From NCBI RefSeq assembly GCF_009754945.1, contig NZ_WPIN01000005.1, forward strand, positions 248,001 through 312,000: a DNA stretch of 64,000 bases. Direction: 5' to 3'. Shown in pieces: positions 28,401 to 37,323 of this stretch. The notes below the pieces were generated by a model. That model made no database searches and was not told the DNA's origin. It was given only the letters and a program-made list of their open reading frames with translations. Within the stretch, counting starts at the first letter, position 1; each line of letters begins with the position of its first letter. Position numbers and translations under genes: made by a program. Origin of the DNA: Spirosoma arboris (GTDB lineage: Bacteria > Bacteroidota > Bacteroidia > Cytophagales > Spirosomataceae).

Positions 28401-28696
28401 AAAGCACAGCGAATTTCAGTACCAATACGCAGGCAAATTCGTACTACGTTGAAAACGGTTCTTATGGGCGTATGCAGTACCTGAACCTGGGTTATACCTT
28501 TCCGGCGGTCATGCTCAAGCAGTTGAACTTAAGTCGGTTGCGCGTATCGCTGTCAGCCACAAACCTGTTTACGATCACGAAATACAGCGGGTTAGATCCA
28601 GCCGTTGGCGGTTCGGCCGATGCTACGTTTGGGATCGATGTGGGCAACTATCCCGTAACGCGGGGGTACAATGTTGGCTTAAGTTTTGGCTTCTAA
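25406..28696 (+). CDS. SusC/RagA-family TonB-dependent outer-membrane receptor (pair 2)
   Basis: 1096 residues with signal peptide ending near YGVTAFAQ (residue 28). A CarboxypepD_reg-like domain (about 31-110) is followed by EVVVTGYSTENRR, a plug with QQLQGRVAGLTV and LYVVDGVP, and the barrel ending GLSFGF. The plug and much of the barrel are nearly identical to the STN-type receptor at 38826-42470, indicating recent duplication or gene conversion. It is the first gene of an operon with SusD (15-base gap) and probably imports the ligand that the STN paralogue senses. Confidence 0.94.
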   Translation: MKATFYRLLQTAFLSAVLWLYGVTAFAQDRRLTGKITSASGAVPGANIVLKGTQVGTSSDANGDFTLAIRGAEPTIVISSIGYKTQEVAVGNRSSLTITLEDEATALSEVVVTGYSTENRRDVTGAVSTVKPAQLQIVPSANVEQQLQGRVAGLTVISNGQPGTSSQIRIRGFGSFGGNQPLYVVDGVPTQSIQFINPNDIETTTVLKDAASASIYGARAAAGVIVLTTKKGQRKAQKLSISYDGLYGVTDPGKGPAILNPQEQADWTWQARKNDLFQTGKTVDASSFAGIANGQYGSGTTPVLPDYLLVGSKAGVSASAVDLTAEQLKYNVNPANGAIYNVIQANKSGTDWYKAITRTAPLTRHTLGFSGGTETSRYYLSLGMQQQAGIVLNNNFSRYTFRANTEFDITKKLRFGENIQLAYVSATGLQGSTGSSLGNSTNNNSSVASDENDILTAFRMAPIIPVYNSFGGYAGTAAPGFNNPRNPVANRQAAANNINYTIFGSGNAYLEYDVIPALTLRSSLGGTYFNNYNNSYSRSTYENSENIANYTYSEGSGYGLAWTFTNTAQYKQAFGKHDISALVGIEALNTGVGRNISGSGLNPFSTDPDYVTLSTTTAGATRQVGSNYNRGNSFYSLFGQARYTYNDKYIVTAVVRRDGSSQFGLSNRYGVFPAFSAAWRLSSEEFMKNLSWVSDLKIRGGYGQMGNSNYLSSTNQYNLFTSNAANGYDLGASNNSIASGFYTSQIGNADAKWETSITSNIGLDGSFFNNKLEVVVDFWRKDTKDLLYQLALPSVVGVRASAPFVNVASMRNQGIDLLLTTRGKLTGDLNYEITGIGSFLDNKITAIAPLAPYFTGGGTRLGTPVVRNEAGHDLSSFFGYRVVSLFNSKEEVAAAPTQTGAAPGRFRFADINGDGKIDDNDRTYLGSPIPKFTGSITLTLKYKGFDLNTNLYASLGNKIFNNQRWFTDFYPSFTGAAVSARVKDSWLPTHTNTTVPIFESTANFSTNTQANSYYVENGSYGRMQYLNLGYTFPAVMLKQLNLSRLRVSLSATNLFTITKYSGLDPAVGGSADATFGIDVGNYPVTRGYNVGLSFGF

Positions 28697-28711
28697 CCAG
28701 AAAGAAAAATA

Positions 28712-30448
28712 ATGAGAACACATACAATTACATTGTTGGTAGCCACAATACTACTCTCGCTATCGACCTTTTCCTGCAAGGAGAAATTCCTCGAAATACC
28801 CGCTACCGGCCAGCTATCGGCGAATCAGTTAACCTCGAAAGCGGGTCTTGAAGGCCTGTTGGTAGCAGCCTACGCTGAGATGAATGGTCGGGGTTTCAGA
28901 CGGGTAACCAGCTCCGACAACTGGATGCGGGGCAGCATATCCGGGGGGGATGCCAACAAAGGCTCCAACTCCGGCGATTATGGCGACCTTATTCCCTGGA
29001 TGACCTATCAGCTTTACCCAAGCCTGTTCGATATCGGGCAAAAATGGAGCGCGATGTACGAAGGCATCAGCCGATCCAATGCTGTACTTCGTATGATTCC
29101 TGCCGCCACTGCCGACGTAACAACTGCCGATAAACAGCGCATTTCGGCCGAAGCTCGTTTTCTGCGTGGGCACTATTATTTCGAACTGAAGCGGCTTTTC
29201 AACATGGTACCCTTCGTCGATGAAACGCTAACCTATGGAACGGGCATTGAAAAAGTGCCAAACAACGTCGATATCTGGCCGAAGATCGAAGCCGATTTTA
29301 AGTACGCACAAGACAACTTGCCCGAGCTGCAAACGCTGGTGGGTCGCGCGAACAAATGGGCTGCGGCAGCTTATTTAGCCAAAACCTATCTGTATCAGAA
29401 GAAGTACACGGATGCAAAAACGCTCTTCGATCAGGTCATTGCCAATGGCAAAACGCCGGGTGGGATAAAATATGGCCTGGTTGCGAACTACGCCGATATT
29501 TTCAACGCGGCTAAAGAAACTAACTCGGAATCAATTTTTGCAATTCAGGCCGCAGCCAATACCGGCAGCACCGACAATGCCAACACCGATCTGGGTCTGA
29601 ATTATCCGTATGGCTCAAGCGCACCGGGCGGCTGCTGTGGCTACTTACAACCCAGTTTCGAACTGGCCAACTCGTTCCGGGTTGATGCGAATGGTTTACC
29701 GCTCGTCGATGGTTCGTACAATTCGTCGGCCAATCAACTGAAAACGGATCAGGGGCTTTTTTCGGATCAGGCTTTCACACCCGATGCCAATCCGGTTGAT
29801 CCCCGTCTGGACTGGTCGGTAGGGCGTCGGGGAATTCCTTATCTGGACTGGGGCCCACACCCAGGCTACTCCTGGATTCGCGATCAGAGTTTCGGTGGGC
29901 CGTATTCGCCCAAGAAATTCATTCACTATAAATCGCAGGCCAAAACCCTGTCGGATGCTACGGCCAGCACAGATACGTATTCGGCGATCAATTACAACAT
30001 TATCCGGTTTGCTGATGTCCTGTTAATGGCGGCCGAGTGCGAAATTGAAGTCGGTAGTTTAGAAACGGCCCGTACTTATGTCAACATGGTTCGAACGCGG
30101 GCAGCCAACAAAGATGCCTGGGTAAAAACGACCGATGGCAAGAATGCCGCGAACTATGTGATCAATACGTATACCACAGCCTGGAGCGATAAAGTAGCGG
30201 CTCGCACGGCAGTTCAGTTTGAGCGCAAACTGGAGCTATCGGGCGAGGGTCATCGCTTTTTTGATCTGGTTCGTTGGGGCATAGCACCTGCTGCACTGAA
30301 CGCATTTTTAGCGTACGAAACCACCAAATTACCCGTGGCCTACAGTGGTGGCAAGTTCACAGCCGGGCGGGATGAATACGTACCCATCCCGCAAACACAG
30401 ATTGATTATCAAGGCAAAAGCGTTCTAACCCAGAATCCGGGCTATTGA
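28712..30448 (+). CDS. SusD/RagB-family outer-membrane glycan-binding lipoprotein (pair 2)
   Basis: 578 residues with a lipoprotein signal peptide; the lipobox ends in STFSC (about C22). SusD features are ARFLRGHYYFELKRLF, WPKIEADFKYAQDNLP, EGHRFFDLVRWG and a VPIPQTQID-type C-terminus. It forms the lid of the SusC at 25406-28696 on the cell surface. It is a paralogue of SusD pair 1, with the same GRRGIPYLD and GGPY blocks, so the two systems probably bind related glycans. Confidence 0.93.
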   Translation: MRTHTITLLVATILLSLSTFSCKEKFLEIPATGQLSANQLTSKAGLEGLLVAAYAEMNGRGFRRVTSSDNWMRGSISGGDANKGSNSGDYGDLIPWMTYQLYPSLFDIGQKWSAMYEGISRSNAVLRMIPAATADVTTADKQRISAEARFLRGHYYFELKRLFNMVPFVDETLTYGTGIEKVPNNVDIWPKIEADFKYAQDNLPELQTLVGRANKWAAAAYLAKTYLYQKKYTDAKTLFDQVIANGKTPGGIKYGLVANYADIFNAAKETNSESIFAIQAAANTGSTDNANTDLGLNYPYGSSAPGGCCGYLQPSFELANSFRVDANGLPLVDGSYNSSANQLKTDQGLFSDQAFTPDANPVDPRLDWSVGRRGIPYLDWGPHPGYSWIRDQSFGGPYSPKKFIHYKSQAKTLSDATASTDTYSAINYNIIRFADVLLMAAECEIEVGSLETARTYVNMVRTRAANKDAWVKTTDGKNAANYVINTYTTAWSDKVAARTAVQFERKLELSGEGHRFFDLVRWGIAPAALNAFLAYETTKLPVAYSGGKFTAGRDEYVPIPQTQIDYQGKSVLTQNPGY

Positions 30449-30505
30449 TTTTGACACGGTGGTGTCAGTTTTGAGAAACTGACACCACACCAAACGAATA
30501 CGACA

Positions 30506-32179
30506 ATGAGCAATAACCGTAGAGAGTTTCTTCAGAAACTGGGACTGGCTGCAACGGTTCTTGGCGTAGGGTCGCCTTCGCACGAAGCGATGGCCAAACC
30601 GACGGCTCCCGGCACTAAAAACAGCGTTACGGCTGCCGAGTCAAACGCGGTTGTCGATACATCGTCGGGCAAAGTGCGCGGATACACGCACAACGGCATT
30701 GTGAATTTCAAGGGCATCCCTTACGCAGCCACCACAGCCGGAGAAGCTCGATTTATGCCTCCGTCAAAACCCGCACCCTGGACGGGCGTTCGAAACTCGC
30801 TCGTGTATGGCCCGGTTTGTCCGCAGAAACCCAACAATGGCTGGAACGCCGAAGAATACGCGTTTCTCTACCAGTGGAATGATGGGTATCAGGGCGAAGA
30901 CTGTCTGCGGTTGAATGTCTGGTCGCCGGGAGTGAACGACGGCAAAAAACGACCTGTTCTCTTCTGGATACACGGAGGTGCATTTTTCTCTGGTTCCAGT
31001 CAGGAGCACCCTTCCTACGACGGTGAAAACCTGAGTCGGCTGGGCGACGTAGTGGTCGTTTCGGTCAATCACCGCCTGAATGTGTACGGTTATCTGGACT
31101 TGTCGGATTATGGTAGTCAGTATGCACAATCGGGTAATGTGGGTATGCTGGATCTGGTTGCTTCGTTGGAATGGGTTCGCGATAACATCGCACAGTTTGG
31201 GGGCGATGCCGGAAATGTAACCATCTTCGGACAATCGGGTGGTGGCGCTAAAGTGACTACGCTCATGGCTATGCCTTCAGCCAAAGGCCTGTTTCACAAG
31301 GGCATTTCAGAAAGTAGCTCAACCATTCAGGTGGCTACACACGACTACGCAGCCAAACTTGCCGACCTCGTGGTTGCTGAGCTAGGCTTGACAAAGGCGA
31401 CCATTGCCGATATTCACAAAGTGCCATTCGCCCGGTTAACCGAAGCGGGTGTAGCCGCCGAGAAGAAAATGGGAACCACTTTTCCGGCGAATGTGGGGCG
31501 GGCCGGTTGGCAACCAGTCGTAGATGGAAAAGTCATTCCAGCGCACCCCTTCGACCCGACCGTTCCGGCTTATTCGGCAAATATTCCCATGATTATTGGT
31601 ACGAATCGGAACGAAGCTTCTGCCAGTATCAATAATGCACAGATGGAATCGCTCGATGAAGCCAGTTTGACGAAACGCCTTGTCGAACGATTTGGGGAGA
31701 AAGGCCGACAACTTCACGAGGTGTTACGAAAAGCCCATCCGAAGGCAAAATCCGTCGAACTCCTCTCCTACGTAGCCCCTTACAATCCGATGGCTTATCT
31801 GCAAGCCGAACGCAAAGCGGCTCAGCAGGCGGCACCAGTTTACCTGTATCTATTTGCCTGGCAAACACCCGTTCTGGATGGTCGGCCCCGGTCGTTCCAT
31901 TGCAGTGAAATCCCTTTCGTCTTCGCCAACACCGACCGTTGCGAAACCATGACGGGCGGTGGCGAAGAAGCCCGCGTTCTGGCGTCGAAGATCAGTCAGG
32001 CATGGCTCAGTTTTGCGCGTACCGGCAATCCAAACCACAAAGGGCTACCCAACTGGCCCGCGTTCACACCCAGCAAAGGTGAGACGATGGTCTTCAATAC
32101 AAACAGCGAAGTCCGCAATGACCCCGACGGCGAAGCCCGGCAATTGCTGGAACGTATTTTTTACAAACGCGATGTTTAA
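30506..32179 (+). CDS. Type-B carboxylesterase with Tat-type signal
   Basis: 557 residues. The N-terminus SNNRREFLQKLGLAATV is a twin-arginine signal, so export through Tat is expected. The fold is the carboxylesterase type B family: WIHGGAFFSGSS (oxyanion), nucleophile S244 in FGQSGGG, Glu in GTNRNEAS (about 372) and His in RSFHCSEIP (about 457). Members cleave carboxylic esters, including those on plant polysaccharides such as acetyl, methyl or feruloyl esters. It is 57 bases after susD on the same strand and ends at a long inverted repeat, so it is likely the last gene of the pair-2 operon. Confidence 0.88.
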   Translation: MSNNRREFLQKLGLAATVLGVGSPSHEAMAKPTAPGTKNSVTAAESNAVVDTSSGKVRGYTHNGIVNFKGIPYAATTAGEARFMPPSKPAPWTGVRNSLVYGPVCPQKPNNGWNAEEYAFLYQWNDGYQGEDCLRLNVWSPGVNDGKKRPVLFWIHGGAFFSGSSQEHPSYDGENLSRLGDVVVVSVNHRLNVYGYLDLSDYGSQYAQSGNVGMLDLVASLEWVRDNIAQFGGDAGNVTIFGQSGGGAKVTTLMAMPSAKGLFHKGISESSSTIQVATHDYAAKLADLVVAELGLTKATIADIHKVPFARLTEAGVAAEKKMGTTFPANVGRAGWQPVVDGKVIPAHPFDPTVPAYSANIPMIIGTNRNEASASINNAQMESLDEASLTKRLVERFGEKGRQLHEVLRKAHPKAKSVELLSYVAPYNPMAYLQAERKAAQQAAPVYLYLFAWQTPVLDGRPRSFHCSEIPFVFANTDRCETMTGGGEEARVLASKISQAWLSFARTGNPNHKGLPNWPAFTPSKGETMVFNTNSEVRNDPDGEARQLLERIFYKRDV

Positions 32180-32181
32180 TC

Positions 32182-32260
32182 TTTTCTGACAGGATTTACA
32201 GGATGAACAGGATTCTGGAACACTAACAATCCTGTTCATCCTGTAAATCCTGTCAGAAAA
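32182..32260. terminator. Terminator-like perfect 33-bp inverted repeat
   Basis: Arms 32182-32214 and 32228-32260 are perfect reverse complements, beginning 2 bases after the carboxylesterase stop codon. Each arm has an internal period of about 9 bases (CCTGTTCAT, CCTGTAAAT, CCTGTC), a dispersed-repeat sequence also seen at 36560-36642. Confidence 0.8.
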
Positions 32261-32277
32261 CCATTTTTAAATCTGAC

Positions 32278-33054
32278 TTGTGCATGAGAAAAGCAGTGGC
32301 AATTTTACTAGCCGTTTCGCTCTGGATACCAACAGTTTGCAGCGCGCAAACGAGCAAGCCCAGAGTACTCATTTTCAGCAAAACCCTTCGGTACTATCAC
32401 GAATCGATTCCCAACGGTATCGCTACCATTATGAAGTTGGGGCAGGCCAATGGGTTTGATGTCGACACGACCAAAAACGCGGATTTCTTTACCGAGAATA
32501 CCCTCAAAAAATACGCAGCCGTCATCTGGCTCAGTACTACAGGTGATGTACTGAACCCCACACAAGAAGCCGAATTTAAGCGGTACATCCAGGCCGGTGG
32601 TGGCTATGTGGGCATCCACTCGGCGTCGGCATCAGAAAAAGACTGGGATTGGTTTGGTCAGCTAACCGGAGCCGTTTTTGTCAATCACCCACCCGATCCT
32701 GTCGATGGTGTTGTGCAAGTGGTTGATAATAAAGACCCATCAACCAGACAATTGCCCAAGCGGTGGCCATGGAAAGATGAGTGGTACAATTTCAAAAAGC
32801 GCATGACCGATGTACATGTCCTGATGACCGCTGACGAAAGTACGTATCAGGGCGGCACAGAAGGCGCTTATCATCCGTTGGCCTGGAAGCACTCGTTCGA
32901 TGGTGGGCGAGCGTTTTACACCGCCCTCGGGCATCTGGAATCTGCCTACAACAACCCGCTCTTCCAACAGCATATTCTGGGTGGTATTCAATACGCCATC
33001 GGCAAAAATGAGAAGCTGGATTATGCCAAAGCAAAGACCGCGAAAGTGCCATGA
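32278..33054 (+). CDS. Secreted ThuA-domain protein
   Basis: 258 residues with signal peptide MRKAVAILLAVSLWIPTVCS (an alternative start is the first M two residues earlier). The rest is one ThuA/glutamine-amidotransferase-like domain: RVLIFSKTLRYYHESIPNGI, AVIWLSTTGDVL, GGGYVGIHSAS, DEWYNF and WKHSFDGGRAFYTALGH. ThuA was named from a trehalose-use locus and its enzymatic role is unsettled. It is a close paralogue of the N-terminal domain of the next gene, 45 bases downstream, so the two are probably co-transcribed. It is periplasmic. Confidence 0.9.
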   Translation: MCMRKAVAILLAVSLWIPTVCSAQTSKPRVLIFSKTLRYYHESIPNGIATIMKLGQANGFDVDTTKNADFFTENTLKKYAAVIWLSTTGDVLNPTQEAEFKRYIQAGGGYVGIHSASASEKDWDWFGQLTGAVFVNHPPDPVDGVVQVVDNKDPSTRQLPKRWPWKDEWYNFKKRMTDVHVLMTADESTYQGGTEGAYHPLAWKHSFDGGRAFYTALGHLESAYNNPLFQQHILGGIQYAIGKNEKLDYAKAKTAKVP

Positions 33055-33099
33055 GCAGTTGCCTGATCTCACTAAACACCCTATTTCACAGCCTGAAGA

Positions 33100-36000
33100 A
33101 TGTCTTTTAAACTGAAGCTTTTTTGCCTTAGCCTGCTCGGAATTACGTTTCTCCTTTACTCAGGCATGACCGTTCGGAATTCGGCTACGCCACCGAATGT
33201 GCTGGTTTTTTCGAAAACGAAAGGCTGGCATCATACGTCCATTCCGTTTGGGATTGCCGCTATTCAAAAACTAGGTCGTGAAAACGGATTTATGGTCGAT
33301 ACGACAACCAATGCAGCTCTGTTCACCGACGATAATCTGAAAAAATACGCAACCGTCGTCTGGTTGAGCACGACCGGCAATGTCCTGAATGGTGAACACC
33401 AGGCCGCTTTTGAGCGCTACATTCAGGCCGGTGGTGGCTACGTGGGTATCCATGCTGCTGCCGACACGGAATATGACTGGCCCTGGTATGGCAAACTGAT
33501 GGGCGCGTTTTTTTCCAGCCATCCACATAACCCCAACGTTCGCAAAGCCACGGTTGAGGTCACCGACAAGTCGCATCCCGCAACCAGCATGTTGCCTGAT
33601 CGGTGGGAACGTACTGACGAATGGTACAACTATCGCTCGTTTTATTCAGGCATAAAAGTGCTGGCCGATCTGGACGAAAACACCTACGAAGGCGGCACCA
33701 ATGGAGCTAATCACCACATCAGTTGGTATCATGAATTCGATGGTGGACGGGCGTTTTATACGGGCAATGGGCATACCGACGAAAGCTTCAGTGAACCCTT
33801 GTTTCTCAGTCATTTACTGGGCGGCATCAAGTACGCAATGGGCGATGCAAAGCCGCTCGACTATCGAAAAGCTTACGCCAAAGTCACGCCCGAGCAAAAT
33901 CGCTTTGTGAAAACCGTGCTGGTCAATGACCTGAATTCGCCAATGGAGTTGGCCGTAGCGCCCGATGGACGGGTGTTTTTTACGGAGCTTTTTGGTAATC
34001 TGTCCATGTACGATCCGAGAACCGGCAAATCGGTGTTGATTCACAAACTGCCGATCACAAACATGGGTGGAACAGGTGTGATTGGTCTGGCGCTAGACCC
34101 AAAGTTTGCCCAAAACCACAATCTGTACATCTATTACGCCCCCGCCGGATTAACCGAAGACAACCTGGCGTTTCAACTTTCCCGCTTTACGCTCAATGCG
34201 AACAATACGCTGGATCTGACATCCGAAAAGATCTTATTGAAAGTACCGGTGCAGAAAAACAGTGGTTCTCACCACGGTGGATCGCTGGCGTGGGACAAGG
34301 ACGGCAACCTATACTTGTCCACTGGCGACAGCTCCAGCCCATTCCCATCAAACGGTTATTCTCCCATAGACGAACGACCCGGAAAGGAATTTTACAGTCT
34401 CGACTCGCAACGTTCGGCGGGGAATACCAACGATTTCAAAGGAAAAATTCTGCGAATTCACCCGGAAGCTGATGGCGCCTATACCATTCCTGATGGCAAT
34501 TTATTTCCCAAAGGCACCCCAAAAACCCTTCCTGAAATTTACGTTATGGGTTGCCGAAACCCCTATCGGATTGCCCTCAATCCGAAATCATCCGTGCTTT
34601 ACTGGGGCGAAATTGGCCCGGATGCGGGTAAAGATGGCGTTCAGGGGCCACGCGGTTACGATGAGTTCAACCAGGCACGTAAAGCGGGCAATTTTGGCTG
34701 GCCGTATTTCATGGGCAACAACGCAGCCTATGCCAAGTGGGATTTTACAACCCAAACCGCCGGGCCCAAATTCGATCCAGCTGCGCCTGTCAACAAATCG
34801 CCTAATAATACCGGTCTGAATCAGTTGCCTCCTGCCATGCCCGCCTTTATCTGGTACCCTTACGCAGCGTCGGAGAAATTTCCCGAATTGGGCGTCGGCG
34901 GACGTAGTGCGATGGCCGGGGATTTCTATACGTTCAACCCGAAGGCGACATCGAAAAACAAATTCCCGGATTACTACGATGGAGCCCTCTTCGTCTTCGA
35001 CTGGATGCGCAACTGGGTAATGGCATTACGATTTGACGACAAAGAAAACTATGTTCGAAGCGAACCGTTCATGGCGGCCAATGGCGACTTCCGGCGGCCC
35101 ATCGACCTAACCTTTGGCCCCGACGGCGTGATGTATATGTTGGAATACGGCTCAGTGTATGGCGCTGATAATGAAGATGCCCGACTGGTAAAAATCGAGT
35201 ATAATACGGGCAATCGGGCACCCATTGCACAAGCCAGCATAACCGATTCGGTCACCGAAGCGCATGTCGACAAAACCGTTTTTCTAACGTCAGAGCGTCG
35301 AAACTTCCCCATTTTACGCGAAGCCGACGGCCAGCCACCACTACGGGTAGCGTTCAACAGCCGGGGTAGCCGCGATCTGGACGATGATGACCAGGTTACG
35401 TACCAGTGGCTATTCGATGGGAAAACTGTAGGCGCTACTACGCCAACTGCAACCTACACCTATCGAAAACCGGGAACGTACAAAGCCATTTTGCAGGTAA
35501 AAGATCGGGCAGGCCTGATTGGGCGAGACACGTTAGTTGTCAATGTTGGCAATACAAAGCCGGTGGTAACGATCACGAGTCCAGCCAATAAATCCTTTTT
35601 CTGGGAAGGCAAACCGTTTGCGTATGCGGTGAACGTGAAGGACAAAGAGGACGTAAAAATCGATCCCAACCGAATAAAAGTCTTCTATAGCTACAATCCG
35701 CAACCGAGTACGAATCAGGAAAATGTAGGCCCAAAATCACCAACAGTAGCGATTGAGGAACCGACGCCATTGGGTAAAACACTGATGGCCAGTAGTGATT
35801 GTAAAGCCTGCCATACCATCGATAAAGTATCCGTTGGGCCGTCGTTGCTGGCGATTGCCCATAAGTACAAAGGGCAATCTGGCGCACTGGAACAACTGGC
35901 GACAAAAATCATAAATGGTGGCGGAGGGAACTGGGGTACTGATCATGTGATGAGCGCCCACCCACAGCTTTCAAATCAGGACGCGCAGGAAATGGTCCGT

Positions 36001-36558
36001 TACATTTACTCGCTGACCGATCCAAAAAAAAGTCGGACAGCTGTGCCACTGCAAGGAACGCTTCCGCTAAAGGATAATCCCAAAGACGACCTGAAAGGGC
36101 AATACACCATTCTGGCTTCCTACACCGACAAAGGCGGCAACAAGGTTGGCCCATTGACAAACACCGATGTAGTGACACTGCGCAACGCCAACGTAAAAAC
36201 CGCTTATGCAGACGCCCACGTCGGTTTCGCCCGGTTCCGGGATAACCTGTCGCCGGGAGCGCACAAATCATACATTCTCCTGAAAAACATAGATCTGACA
36301 GGCATCAAGCGGTTCGTTTACGAATATGGATCAGCGAACCAGACGGGCGAAATTGAGGTGCGAATTGATTCACAGGCGGGCCCTGTCGTTAGCACAACTC
36401 CTTACAATCCAACCGGTTCCTGGGATACATTGAAAAAAGTAAATGGGCAACTGATCAAGCCAATCAACGGTCGTCACGACGTCTATTTTTTCGCCATCAA
36501 ACGAACGAAGCCCAATGATGAGATTCTGAAGCTGACTACGATTCAGTTTGATGAGTGA
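33100..36558 (+). CDS. ThuA / sorbosone dehydrogenase-like / PKD / cytochrome c fusion protein
   Basis: 1152 residues with N-terminal signal peptide (hydrophobic core LFCLSLLGITFLLYSG). Domain order: ThuA (about 28-245), a glucose/sorbosone dehydrogenase-type six-bladed propeller (about 265-705, with GSHHGGSLAWDKDGNLYLS and GCRNPYRIALN), a PKD domain (about 725-825), a mono-haem cytochrome c with CKACH at 901-905, and a C-terminal CBM6-like beta domain (about 1060-1152). The haem domain suggests electrons from sugar oxidation go to a respiratory chain. The protein acts in the periplasm or on the cell surface. The fusion of ThuA to a dehydrogenase and its own cytochrome is known from Bacteroidota but its substrate is not. 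Confidence 0.88.
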   Translation: MSFKLKLFCLSLLGITFLLYSGMTVRNSATPPNVLVFSKTKGWHHTSIPFGIAAIQKLGRENGFMVDTTTNAALFTDDNLKKYATVVWLSTTGNVLNGEHQAAFERYIQAGGGYVGIHAAADTEYDWPWYGKLMGAFFSSHPHNPNVRKATVEVTDKSHPATSMLPDRWERTDEWYNYRSFYSGIKVLADLDENTYEGGTNGANHHISWYHEFDGGRAFYTGNGHTDESFSEPLFLSHLLGGIKYAMGDAKPLDYRKAYAKVTPEQNRFVKTVLVNDLNSPMELAVAPDGRVFFTELFGNLSMYDPRTGKSVLIHKLPITNMGGTGVIGLALDPKFAQNHNLYIYYAPAGLTEDNLAFQLSRFTLNANNTLDLTSEKILLKVPVQKNSGSHHGGSLAWDKDGNLYLSTGDSSSPFPSNGYSPIDERPGKEFYSLDSQRSAGNTNDFKGKILRIHPEADGAYTIPDGNLFPKGTPKTLPEIYVMGCRNPYRIALNPKSSVLYWGEIGPDAGKDGVQGPRGYDEFNQARKAGNFGWPYFMGNNAAYAKWDFTTQTAGPKFDPAAPVNKSPNNTGLNQLPPAMPAFIWYPYAASEKFPELGVGGRSAMAGDFYTFNPKATSKNKFPDYYDGALFVFDWMRNWVMALRFDDKENYVRSEPFMAANGDFRRPIDLTFGPDGVMYMLEYGSVYGADNEDARLVKIEYNTGNRAPIAQASITDSVTEAHVDKTVFLTSERRNFPILREADGQPPLRVAFNSRGSRDLDDDDQVTYQWLFDGKTVGATTPTATYTYRKPGTYKAILQVKDRAGLIGRDTLVVNVGNTKPVVTITSPANKSFFWEGKPFAYAVNVKDKEDVKIDPNRIKVFYSYNPQPSTNQENVGPKSPTVAIEEPTPLGKTLMASSDCKACHTIDKVSVGPSLLAIAHKYKGQSGALEQLATKIINGGGGNWGTDHVMSAHPQLSNQDAQEMVRYIYSLTDPKKSRTAVPLQGTLPLKDNPKDDLKGQYTILASYTDKGGNKVGPLTNTDVVTLRNANVKTAYADAHVGFARFRDNLSPGAHKSYILLKNIDLTGIKRFVYEYGSANQTGEIEVRIDSQAGPVVSTTPYNPTGSWDTLKKVNGQLIKPINGRHDVYFFAIKRTKPNDEILKLTTIQFDE

Positions 36559-36559
36559 G

Positions 36560-36642
36560 TTTTTTTGACAGGATTAACCGGATAAGACAGGATTTCTTTT
36601 AATCTCTAATCCTGTTTTATCCGGTTAATCCTGTCAAAAAAA
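36560..36642. terminator. Bidirectional terminator, 35-bp inverted repeat overlapping the sigma factor stop
   Basis: Arms 36560-36594 and 36608-36642 match at all but one position. The repeat begins right after the fusion-protein stop and its right arm contains the stop and last two codons of the convergent sigma factor gene (TGA at 36634-36636). It shares the CCTGT/CAGGATT period with the repeat at 32182-32260. Confidence 0.85.
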
Positions 36643-37323
36643 TGTTCTATAAAAAGTAAGGCAAATAACCACCCAGATGGCTTCCCAACCGGCGCAAAGT
36701 TGCTTGAGATTATTGAGCGCCTTGTAGATGAGTTTGTAAACGGATGGGGATGTCAACTCCATGACCGAGGCTATTTCCTCAGTTGATAACGCACTGTAGT
36801 ATTTCAGGAAAATAATTTCCCGCTGGCGGCTGGGCAATTGACTAACGAAATGGGCTAAGCCTTCTGAAATCTGGTCATCCGTTTGCGACAAAATCAGCTG
36901 TTCTTCTGCCGATAGTTCAGCTGCATCGATGACGACATCTGTGAATTGACGCTGCCTAGTAATTCGCCGGAGAAGTTCCCGTCGTAAGGCGACAATAAGG
37001 TAGGCTTTGACAGATGTAACGGCGGGTAGTTTTGTGGAGTTATTCCAGAGCTGAACAAATAAATCCTGAATCGTATCTTTTACCAATTCTTTATCAGGCA
37101 CAAGCCGGTATCCATAATTATGCAGCATACGACCGTATTGCTGATAAAACCAGGCGAGTGCGGATGCGTTCTTTTTTTGCAATAGACCCCATTGCTCTTG
37201 TTCTCCTCTCGCATCATCGGGAGTTTTTGTATAGGCAGGAACAGCCTTTGGTTCGTCTTCAGAAAAACTGACTGCTTCCTGGGGCGATTTAGGCAGATAA
37301 TCAAAATGTTCCATAGTCACCAA
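36634..37323 (-). CDS. ECF-type RNA polymerase sigma factor
   Basis: 229 residues; an ATG three codons in (MEHFDYL) is a possible alternative start. Region 2 lies at about 55-120 (ASALAWFYQQYGRMLHNYGY, IQDLFVQLWNN) and region 4 at about 160-215 with the HTH LSTEEIASVMELTSPSVYKL. The C-terminus is a hydrophobic tail (IWVVICLTF) ending inside a terminator repeat. It belongs to the group that partners FecR anti-sigma factors and STN-type TonB receptors, here divergently encoded from them. It probably directs transcription of susC genes once the STN receptor signals. Confidence 0.9.
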   Translation of the reverse strand: MVTMEHFDYLPKSPQEAVSFSEDEPKAVPAYTKTPDDARGEQEQWGLLQKKNASALAWFYQQYGRMLHNYGYRLVPDKELVKDTIQDLFVQLWNNSTKLPAVTSVKAYLIVALRRELLRRITRQRQFTDVVIDAAELSAEEQLILSQTDDQISEGLAHFVSQLPSRQREIIFLKYYSALSTEEIASVMELTSPSVYKLIYKALNNLKQLCAGWEAIWVVICLTFYRTFF

